Shown: piece after piece, positions 31,451 through 37,680 of the stretch
Layout of the letters: the number at the start of each line of letters is the position of its first letter
Numbering within the stretch: position 1 is the first letter of the stretch
From: Desulfurococcales archaeon
Lineage (GTDB): Archaea > Thermoproteota > Thermoprotei_A > Sulfolobales > Desulfurococcaceae
Direction of reading: 5' to 3'
NCBI GenBank assembly: GCA_027067785.1
Contig: JAMOVL010000034.1
Span: 1 to 37,680, forward strand
Length of the DNA: 37,680 bases
Position numbers and translations under genes: made by a program
The notes under the pieces: generated by a model
The model's input: the letters and a program-made list of their open reading frames with translations, nothing else
Told to the model about the DNA's origin: nothing
Database searches by the model: none

Positions 31451-32343
31451 TCTCTTCTGATCCTCATTGTTTCAGTAATGTTTGTTGTTGGTATTATGTG
31501 GGGTGTTGGTGTGAGGTATTTTGCTAGTTTTGTTTCCATTGGGTTGAAGAGCAGGTATATGTTGTCGTATGTCTTGTTTTCTTTGTAGAGTAGTGTGGTT
31601 ATTGCTGCTAGTCCTAGTGGGCTTGATACGAGTACTGGTTCTCCTTTTTCTCCGAGACTTGTTATTAGTTCTCTTATTCTTTCTGGGTTATAGCTTGTAA
31701 TTTTTATCATATCTTTCTTTGTGAGAGTTATGCGTAAAGTATCATAGTCTATATGGTCTGTGATCTGTTTTGAAGGGACATGTATTCGTGGGGTTATTTC
31801 TCTGTCAACTAGTTCTTCGACGAGGATCTTCAGAACCCATAGCTGGATTGTCCCGCCGGGGATTAAGTCTATTTGTGTATCGCCTGTTATGAAATCAAAT
31901 ATTTTTGAGTGCTGCGCCCATGGTGTGGGCGGCACAGACATTATTTTCTGTATCTTCAGGGGATCGAGGTATCTATAATATAGTTTTTCATCACAATTGA
32001 GAACAGCTAGTAAATAGGTTATCCTTGAAATTATCGATTCTATACCTTGGGCCTTGAGAAAAACTATTTCTTCACGCAATCTCCGCTCAAGTACTCTAGA
32101 TACGTCTAGCATAGTCGAACGTATTTTATCGTAGTATTGCCTGTATTCACGGTATTTTTCCATATAGACATGCGTTTTAACCAGAAAAGCGTCTGTATAT
32201 GGATATATCACATGCGATAACAGATAGATATTTTTCAGCGCTTCGTCGACATCATATGGATTATTTAGAAGCATGGCTTTCTCTGTAAAGAAATCTATTA
32301 ACTGGCCAAACAAAGCTATGTTCAATACCTGCGATTCCCGCAT
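31444..32343 (-). CDS. Unknown protein, co-encoded with an amidohydrolase-like protein
   Basis: 299 residues, soluble, no family recognised. The first 120 residues are mostly helical with coiled-coil tendency (YMEKYREYRQYYDKIRSTMLDVSRVLERRLREEIVFLKAQG). The remainder is alpha/beta (GTIQLWVLKILVEELVDREITPRIHVPS, EPVLVSSPLGLAAITTLLYKENKTYDNIYLLFNPMETKLAKYL), with a strand-turn-helix SSPLGLAAI that looks Rossmann-like, resembling proteins that act on nucleotides or CRISPR-type ligands only in the vaguest way. ATG 32343 lies seven bases after the upstream gene, so the two are an operon. Its stop codon falls inside the right att-like repeat. Confidence 0.65.
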   Translation of the reverse strand: MRESQVLNIALFGQLIDFFTEKAMLLNNPYDVDEALKNIYLLSHVIYPYTDAFLVKTHVYMEKYREYRQYYDKIRSTMLDVSRVLERRLREEIVFLKAQGIESIISRITYLLAVLNCDEKLYYRYLDPLKIQKIMSVPPTPWAQHSKIFDFITGDTQIDLIPGGTIQLWVLKILVEELVDREITPRIHVPSKQITDHIDYDTLRITLTKKDMIKITSYNPERIRELITSLGEKGEPVLVSSPLGLAAITTLLYKENKTYDNIYLLFNPMETKLAKYLTPTPHIIPTTNITETMRIRREE

Positions 32344-32350
32344 ATAGACG

Positions 32351-33190
32351 CTACCATGGAGTGATTCTAGGAGGTTGGAGAATTAATGGTTCATTCTTAT
32401 CGATAAATAGCTCGCCAGCAATTATTACCGTGTCCGGCGGATACCCCGATCTTAGGAGATCCCTATAGTTCCTATGAGTAACGAGTTTAGGTGGTATGGT
32501 TATCCTGTAGAGGACTATATCTGCTCTCATATCCTTGACTATTCTACAGTCACCCATACCTAGTGCTTTGTAGGGTCGCCATAATACGTTTATGAGCTCG
32601 ACATCTTCCGGCTCAATATTATTCCTGCTCAGTAGGGCTGACACGTTATAGGTGTGTAGCCCCCTGAGATCCAATAGTTTGCAAGAATCATTTAGTTTGT
32701 TTGGACCACATATCTCGTTCCACCTAAATAATACATTGTTTATAGAGATACCATTATCTCCAAGTTTACCCTTAATATACACGTCTTTCTGATCCATGAC
32801 GACTTCTTTCTCTATGAGGACTGCAGGGAATTCTAGCTCCTTTAATACATTCCTCACAATACTATCTTCGTCATCGACAATTATTGGTAGGGTAACACCA
32901 TTCATTATCAGCTCATACAATGCGGCTCTTACGAGCTCCTTCTTATCAATACTGCCGTACATGGCTATGTCTCTATATCTTTCAGTCAATGATACAAGAG
33001 CGCTGAATCCGGGAAATGCGAGATATTCTCCATTGTAGTCTAGAACTAGTTCGGCAAATTCGTACTCTACAGGTATTTCTTCGCCGAGATCAGCTATGCG
33101 GTCATTGTCTATGTATATATAGATCTTCTTAAACCCCTCGTTGTCCGGGACAAGGACGTTTTTGAGCAAGATCCTGATCGCTGAGCTCAT
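32351..33190 (-). CDS. Amidohydrolase-like protein lacking metal ligands
   Basis: 279 residues. The N-terminus (IRILLKNVLVPDNEGFKKIYIYIDNDRIADLGEE) and C-terminus (ADIVLYRI...LVTHRNYRDLLRSGYPPDTVIIAGELFI) match the composite beta-sandwich and closing region of the amidohydrolase superfamily. The central barrel is shortened to about 150 residues, and there is no HxH motif after strand 1 nor the later paired His and Asp. It is therefore probably catalytically dead, or uses a different site, and may act as a scaffold or binding protein with its operon partner. ATG 33190 has AGGTG about 13 bases upstream. Confidence 0.68.
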   Translation of the reverse strand: MSSAIRILLKNVLVPDNEGFKKIYIYIDNDRIADLGEEIPVEYEFAELVLDYNGEYLAFPGFSALVSLTERYRDIAMYGSIDKKELVRAALYELIMNGVTLPIIVDDEDSIVRNVLKELEFPAVLIEKEVVMDQKDVYIKGKLGDNGISINNVLFRWNEICGPNKLNDSCKLLDLRGLHTYNVSALLSRNNIEPEDVELINVLWRPYKALGMGDCRIVKDMRADIVLYRITIPPKLVTHRNYRDLLRSGYPPDTVIIAGELFIDKNEPLILQPPRITPW

Positions 33191-33365
33191 GCTGCATCAC
33201 ACCTATAGGTATAAAGTGTCAGCTAAAGGAATTATCTTCATCGCTAGCTCTAACCGGGGAGTACTCATCATCCAGGACTTGTTCTAGGAGGAGGACGGTA
33301 TTAATTCTTGTTTTCATTACGAATATATACATGAATATATAGGTATATTCAATTGGTGTACACCC

Positions 33366-35186
33366 ATGCATGGATGGAGTGGCAAGATTCTACGCGTAAA
33401 CCTATCCAAGCAAAAAATAAGTGTGACTGACATAGATCCTGCTATCCTCAAGGATTTCATAGGTGGACGAGGACTAGCCATTAAGATCCTATGGGACGAG
33501 CTCCCGGCAGGAGTTGATCCTCTATCACCATACAATAAGCTAGTATTCGCGGTCGGACCCCTGTCAGGTATGCCCCTACCGAGCAGCGGCAAAATGATCG
33601 TTGCCTCGAAAAGCCCGCTGACAGGGGGATATGGCGATGGGAACGTCGGTACGATGGCGAGCGTCCACTTACGCAGAGCAGGATACGACGCAATAGTGAT
33701 CGAGGGTAGGGCTAGGAAACCAGTATATCTCTACATCGAGGACGACAAGGCAGAAATCAGAGACGCCGAACACTTATGGGGGCTAGACACCTTTACCGCG
33801 GAAGACAAGCTTATCGAAGAACACGGCAAGAATATCGGTGTCCTACTGATCGGTCCCGCGGGAGAACACCAGGTTAGATACGCAACAGTGATCTCCATGA
33901 AGGGAAGAAGCGGTGGAAGACCAGGTATGGGCGCAGTAATGGGTAGTAAGAACCTTAAAGCCATAGTGATAAAAGGCACGAAAGAACCAAGTATCGCTGA
34001 GCCCGAGAAGCTGAGAGAAGAAGCTAAAAAAGCATACGATGAAGTACTCAAGGCAGAAGGCTATGATTTCTGGATAAGACAAGGAACAATGATGACCATT
34101 AATTGGAGCAATGAAAACAGCGTCCTACCAACAATGAACTACAGGGAAGGAGTATGGGAGTATTACGAGAGGATAAGCGGCGACCTAATGGAGAAGATAA
34201 AGATCAAGCGTAGGGGTTGCCCCTACTGTAACATGCAGTGCGGTAACGTTGTAATTGACGACGTAGGAGAGGAGAGCGAGCTCGACTACGAGAACGTAGC
34301 AATGCTTGGAAGCAACATATTACTACCAGACCTCAAGAGAGTGGCAGAACTCAACAAACTATGTGATAAGCTTGGACTGGACACTATATCTATGGGTAAC
34401 GTCCTGGGATTCCTTATGGAAGCGTCTGATCGCGGACTCCTCGACGAGAAGATCGGGTGGGGAGACTATAAGGCGGCGAGACAACTAATCATCGACACAG
34501 CCTATAGGAGGGGGCTAGGATATCTCGCGGCAGAAGGAGTAAGAATAATCTCGAGACATCTAGGCAAAGAAGCCGAAGAATTCGCCATCCACGTGAAAGG
34601 ATTAGAAGTATCGGCATACGACTGCCACGCAGCCCCTGGAATGGCTCTAGCATATGGAACATCCCCGATAGGAGCACACCATAAAGACGCATGGCTCATA
34701 GGCCTCGAGGTCAAGATGGATAGGTTCAGCTATGATAAGGTAAAGGTTGAGAAACTATTATTCCTACAAAGAGTACGTGGAGGAATGTTCGAATCACTAA
34801 CAACATGCCGTCTACCATGGGTAGAGCTAGGAGTGAACCTAGAACACTATCCTAGAATGCTGTCATACATCACAGGTGTAACCTATACTATGGAAGACAT
34901 CTACACCGTAGCAGACAGAATATACAACCTGATCAGAGCCTTCTGGATAAGGGAGTACGGATGGTGGGACAGAACAATGGATTATCCGCCAATAAGGTGG
35001 TTTAAGCACCCACTGACGAAAGGCCCATTCACGGGAGCAAAGCTAGACCTAGACAAGTACAATGAAATGCTAAACCTATATTACCAGATGCGTGGATGGG
35101 ATGAAAACGGAGTACCACGCGAGGAAACACTGAGAAAACTAGGCCTCGACTACGTGATCCCTGTTATAAAGAATGTTGCTCACTAA
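33366..35186 (+). CDS. aor: Tungsten-containing aldehyde:ferredoxin oxidoreductase
   Basis: It oxidises aldehydes from peptide fermentation to acids, reducing ferredoxin; binds a bis-pterin tungsten centre and one [4Fe-4S] cluster. The length, 606 residues, is typical. Cluster cysteines are C285, C288 and C292 (GCPYCNMQC) and C481 (TTCRLPW). Pterin-contact motifs include GGRGLAIKIL (33-42), GRSGGRPGMGAVMGSKNLKAI (180-200) and LGLDTISMGN. Which paralogue (AOR, FOR, GOR or WOR) cannot be settled. The ATG 33366 start follows GGTG; overlapping ATATATA elements lie at 33320-33342. The 175-base divergent spacer holds nothing else recognisable. Confidence 0.95.
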   Translation: MHGWSGKILRVNLSKQKISVTDIDPAILKDFIGGRGLAIKILWDELPAGVDPLSPYNKLVFAVGPLSGMPLPSSGKMIVASKSPLTGGYGDGNVGTMASVHLRRAGYDAIVIEGRARKPVYLYIEDDKAEIRDAEHLWGLDTFTAEDKLIEEHGKNIGVLLIGPAGEHQVRYATVISMKGRSGGRPGMGAVMGSKNLKAIVIKGTKEPSIAEPEKLREEAKKAYDEVLKAEGYDFWIRQGTMMTINWSNENSVLPTMNYREGVWEYYERISGDLMEKIKIKRRGCPYCNMQCGNVVIDDVGEESELDYENVAMLGSNILLPDLKRVAELNKLCDKLGLDTISMGNVLGFLMEASDRGLLDEKIGWGDYKAARQLIIDTAYRRGLGYLAAEGVRIISRHLGKEAEEFAIHVKGLEVSAYDCHAAPGMALAYGTSPIGAHHKDAWLIGLEVKMDRFSYDKVKVEKLLFLQRVRGGMFESLTTCRLPWVELGVNLEHYPRMLSYITGVTYTMEDIYTVADRIYNLIRAFWIREYGWWDRTMDYPPIRWFKHPLTKGPFTGAKLDLDKYNEMLNLYYQMRGWDENGVPREETLRKLGLDYVIPVIKNVAH

Positions 35187-35277
35187 ACCCTTTTTTACAA
35201 CAATAATTGTTTCTCAATTCTAGCGAGCCATAATCATTCGGAGATAACAGATACTTTGCCGGAAGGATGAGATCACC

Positions 35278-35685
35278 ATGAGGAGGATCATTGTAAGAGG
35301 AATTGTTATGTCAGGACTTGGTGAAGGCCGAAAATACGTCACCCTATATGCGGATGAATTTAGAAAACACATAGGGATAACTCCTTATCCAGGGACACTT
35401 AACATTAGACTAGAAAAACCGCTAGACGATATCCTGTCGAGACTCAAACACATAGTGGTTGAGCCGCCTTCTAAAGAATTCTATCCAGTCCTTCTTTACT
35501 GTGCAGAGCTCGGAGGCCATAAAGTCTATCTCGTACGTCCGATTAAGACACGCCACGATAATAGGATCGCTGAAATAATCTCTGATAAGTATCTTCGCGG
35601 AGAACTGGGTTTAAAAGATGGTGATGAAGTAGTTTTAGAGATAATGGATTGCAGTAGTCAGGAAAGCTGCTCTGGTGATCTATAG
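35278..35685 (+). CDS. ribK: CTP-dependent riboflavin kinase (archaeal)
   Basis: It makes FMN from riboflavin using CTP, the archaeal route. 135 residues with the family blocks VRGIVMSGLGEGRKYVTLY, YPGTLNIRL, a short basic segment, and LRGELGLKDGDEVVLEIM. Here it lacks the N-terminal winged helix found fused in some archaea. ATG 35278 has GGATGAGAT upstream. It follows AOR by 91 bases. The 3' end overlaps the Cas4-like gene by 28 bases, tail-to-tail. Confidence 0.92.
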   Translation: MRRIIVRGIVMSGLGEGRKYVTLYADEFRKHIGITPYPGTLNIRLEKPLDDILSRLKHIVVEPPSKEFYPVLLYCAELGGHKVYLVRPIKTRHDNRIAEIISDKYLRGELGLKDGDEVVLEIMDCSSQESCSGDL

Positions 35686-36290
35686 GGGCATATACGCTGG
35701 AATATACAGTACTTGCACTCCCACTGCCATCTGGGATGAACACTATTATATATTAGTTCACGGAGCATGGTCTCTATATCAATGGCAGTTCTATCAATAC
35801 TGAACTCCAATAACCTGTCAGGAGTAATATAGATCAGTATTCCCTTGTCTAGATCGAGCATATTTAGATAGATCTGTAGCTGTAGTATATGGTGCTCCCG
35901 GGGAAGATTATGGTTTCCTCTACCACTTTTTATCTCGACAACTATTCCTTCTTCTTCATTATAGGCGTCAACTCTGCCTTTGAGAATATATTTTTCGTCA
36001 TCAATAGTGTATGTCTTCTCGATCGGTTTCTCCACAACGTATCCTTTATCACTGAGATAGGCTTCAAGACCTCTATGTATTAGCTCGCCGAAAACTGTTA
36101 TTGGTTCGAAATGAATTGTTAGTTCCGGAAAACTTCTACGTAACAAGTATTTGTGGGAACACGATATGAGATCAGTTACGTATATAATATGTGGATCACG
36201 TAGTTCCTCCAAACGCTCCATTTGCTCCTTGATCCTATCCCTATATATAATCGATATTATCCTGTGGCTTGGCCCTATAGAGTACTCCAT
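35658..36290 (-). CDS. Stand-alone Cas4-like PD-(D/E)XK nuclease with Fe-S cluster
   Basis: 210 residues of the RecB/Cas4 exonuclease family. Nuclease motifs are GELIHRGLEAYL (H72), LKGRVDAY (D108), VVEIKSG (E119, K121) and QLQIYL (Q137/Q139). Four cysteines for an iron-sulfur cluster are C44 near the N-terminus and C192, C195 and C201 (CKYCIFQRIC). No CRISPR array or other cas gene is in the window, so a DNA-repair or housekeeping role is as likely as CRISPR adaptation. ATG 36290 is preferred: AGGTGG lies six bases upstream, whereas the in-frame GTG at 36299 overlaps that site. Its start follows the Nudix stop by one base. Confidence 0.85.
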   Translation of the reverse strand: MEYSIGPSHRIISIIYRDRIKEQMERLEELRDPHIIYVTDLISCSHKYLLRRSFPELTIHFEPITVFGELIHRGLEAYLSDKGYVVEKPIEKTYTIDDEKYILKGRVDAYNEEEGIVVEIKSGRGNHNLPREHHILQLQIYLNMLDLDKGILIYITPDRLLEFSIDRTAIDIETMLRELIYNSVHPRWQWECKYCIFQRICPYRSPEQLS

Positions 36291-36291
36291 C

Positions 36292-36762
36292 CTATCCACC
36301 TGGCAGAGGAAGCACGTATTTCCTCAAAGAATCCAGAGCATGTTCTCCTCTAACAATATTCTTCCTAATAAAACGTATTAGGCGAGAAGTCGGGGGCGTC
36401 AATGGTGATGGCGGATGATCTAAATCATAGAAACCAGCATCAAGAGCATCACTGCCTGGTACAACACTGGATTCGTAGGGCTCCACTAATAGATCTATCA
36501 GTACAAAGTGCTCATCACAATCAGGGTAATCACCGGGAACGATCTCGTCTACCCATATGATGCCCAAAGGTTTGCCCGTAACACCTGTTTCTTCCTTGAG
36601 CTCTCTGAGGCAGGCATCAATTATGTGTTCGCCATACTCTAGATGACCTCCTGGCACCGCCCAGTATCCCTCTCCGGGAGGATGCCCTCTTTTAACCAGG
36701 AGTATACGGTTTTCCCGATCAATTACCACAGCGCCTATTCCAACGCTTAAAACTTTATTCAT
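36292..36762 (-). CDS. Nudix hydrolase (ADP-ribose/NTP pyrophosphatase-like)
   Basis: 156 residues. The Nudix box is complete: GGHLEYGEHIIDACLREL followed by KEETGV, the GX5EX7REUXEEXGU pattern. Before it is VIDRENRILLVKRGHPPGEGYWAVPGGH, as in the ADP-ribose pyrophosphatase/MutT-type branch. The substrate cannot be told from sequence. ATG 36762 has GGGTG six bases upstream; earlier in-frame starts overlap the CYTH gene further and lack a site. It sits inside a tight minus-strand run HDAC-CYTH-Nudix-Cas4. Confidence 0.92.
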   Translation of the reverse strand: MNKVLSVGIGAVVIDRENRILLVKRGHPPGEGYWAVPGGHLEYGEHIIDACLRELKEETGVTGKPLGIIWVDEIVPGDYPDCDEHFVLIDLLVEPYESSVVPGSDALDAGFYDLDHPPSPLTPPTSRLIRFIRKNIVRGEHALDSLRKYVLPLPGG

Positions 36763-37306
36763 AACATGCACCCGTTTCCAGGCATAGTTCAAGGTAGGTT
36801 TTGTACACGGGTTCTATACAGATGCCAATAAGTTCTTTTACTTTATTGATTTCGTCTTTTCGCCTGCATTCTATTTCTAGGAATACCCCTAATCCTTTAA
36901 CATGATCTAGGAGTATGTCGCAGTCATTATACCTGTATTTGTACCGCTTCTTTGAGACCGAAGCGATCTCCCTGAATCCGAGCCTGTCGAGGATCCTAAG
37001 TGTTTTCACCAGATCAGTTAATTCTATCTCTATTTCTTCCCTAGACTTGATCTCACCGCTCATTTTCCGGGGACCCTTATACGTTAATATCCATTTTTCA
37101 CCATCCGCACCAATCATTCTCCTTATACGGAGAGCTTCATCTGTCCGGGAGAAATCTCTACATGGATGCTGTAAGTATATATCATGCTCTTGGAGAACTT
37201 CTATGTAAGAAGCGCCTATCGATTCCAATAAGTGTTTTATCTGTTCAACGCTGCATACTATCCTATACTTAGCTTCTACTTCTTCGTCATGTTCGGAAGG
37301 ACTCAT
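36755..37306 (-). CDS. CYTH-domain protein (CyaB/ThTPase-like triphosphate-binding)
   Basis: About 183 residues. The ExExK signature EVEAKYRI is at the N-terminus. Barrel motifs follow: HDIYLQHPCRDF, ALRIRR, KWILTYKGPR, REEIEIEL, KKRYKYR, ILLDHVKGLGVFLEIE. CYTH enzymes act on triphosphates (adenylate cyclase class IV, thiamine triphosphatase, inorganic triphosphatase); the archaeal substrate is unknown. ATG 37306 is chosen; GTG 37315 three codons earlier would overlap the preceding gene by eight bases and is also possible. Its end overlaps the Nudix start by eight bases. Confidence 0.88.
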   Translation of the reverse strand: MSPSEHDEEVEAKYRIVCSVEQIKHLLESIGASYIEVLQEHDIYLQHPCRDFSRTDEALRIRRMIGADGEKWILTYKGPRKMSGEIKSREEIEIELTDLVKTLRILDRLGFREIASVSKKRYKYRYNDCDILLDHVKGLGVFLEIECRRKDEINKVKELIGICIEPVYKTYLELCLETGACYE

Positions 37307-37307
37307 T

Positions 37308-37680
37308 TTATCCACGCCTCATATAATTCATAGTTTTCTCAATTATTTTCTCCGATATACTAAGATACTTTCTTAGAAGAAACTGAGTTGTTACGGTTTT
37401 CCCTACACTCAAGCGTCTGGCACCACTGAGGCCATCGAGGAATGATATAAGGCCGTGAACTAGTCCTGTAGAATATCCGCCTTCAAGCAGAACTATGCCT
37501 GGAAGACCTGTTTTCCTGATAAGAGAACCTGCTAGGTAGTATGAGTTCTCAGTGAGCTGCGTATCAGCTAACCCGTCCCCCTTGTACCCGTCGAGCCCTA
37601 GCGATACAACTATTGCCTCAGCATTATATGTCTCAATAAGTTTCTCGACGAAAACCATGTATTTCTCAAAAATATCATCG
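37308..37680 (-). CDS. Histone deacetylase-family (AcuC/AphA-like) protein, C-terminal part
   Basis: The frame stays open to the window edge, beyond the first visible ATG at 37658, so the gene is truncated. The visible 124 residues match the C-terminal third of zinc-dependent deacetylases: AEAIVVSLGLDGYKGDGLADTQLT (an Asp in SLGLD is a zinc ligand), NSYYLAGSL, and the LLEGGYS motif near the active-site rim. Archaeal members deacetylate proteins such as chromatin protein Alba, or polyamines and other small molecules. It is the first visible gene of the four-gene minus-strand run. Confidence 0.85.
   Translation of the reverse strand, partial: DDIFEKYMVFVEKLIETYNAEAIVVSLGLDGYKGDGLADTQLTENSYYLAGSLIRKTGLPGIVLLEGGYSTGLVHGLISFLDGLSGARRLSVGKTVTTQFLLRKYLSISEKIIEKTMNYMRRG

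Overview
The window looks like a chromosomal segment of a hyperthermophilic crenarchaeon, most likely Desulfurococcales. Reasons: GGTGA-type ribosome binding sites, a crenarchaeal replication set (MCM, Gins23, RfcS/RfcL, Orc1/Cdc6), ribosomal protein S25e, a class I archaeal CCA-adding enzyme, a tRNA intron at 37/38, CTP-dependent riboflavin kinase and a tungsten aldehyde:ferredoxin oxidoreductase. I do not fix the genus. Both end genes are cut by the window edges.

Layout. 1-3.7 kb: CCA enzyme, atypical protein kinase, Zn-ribbon protein, a non-coding stretch with six GTATTAC-type repeats, an intron-containing tRNA-Pro(GGG), an ArsR regulator and a small orphan. 3.7-11.6 kb: replication island. 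It holds an intein-split MCM with Gins23, divergent RfcS-RfcL, and Orc1/Cdc6 with a small winged-helix protein; a probable C/D box sRNA lies just past the MCM 3' end. 11.7-15.6 kb: THUMP protein, TrkA/TrkH potassium uptake, a DUF1614 membrane protein and S25e. 15.6-20.1 kb: a surface-filament locus with two TasA/camelysin-type (archaeal bundling-pilus-like) subunits, a SipW-like signal peptidase, a DUF5305 protein and a winged-helix regulator. Copies of the octamer TTTGTATA sit in three of its promoter regions. 20.3-24 kb: tRNA-Gly, flavodiiron protein, ferritin-like/VIT1 iron transporter, TSUP permease and DUF1634 partner. 24-30 kb: double KaiC-like ATPase, uracil phosphoribosyltransferase, pyroglutamyl peptidase, NikR, an unknown modular protein, a class II amidotransferase and a SAM hydroxide adenosyltransferase. 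30.1-31.45 kb: two candidate small RNAs, then tRNA-Ile(GAT) followed by a 1027-bp insertion carrying a frameshifted LAGLIDADG gene and ending in a second copy of the tRNA 3' end. 31.4-37.7 kb: an unknown protein paired with an amidohydrolase-like protein, AOR, riboflavin kinase, Cas4-like nuclease, Nudix hydrolase, CYTH protein and the C-terminal part of a histone-deacetylase-family protein.

The most notable items are the filament locus with its putative private operator, the minimal tRNA-Ile-associated homing-endonuclease element, the MCM intein, and the small-RNA candidates near 3.8 and 30.2 kb. All calls come from reading the sequence; no database or folding program was run.
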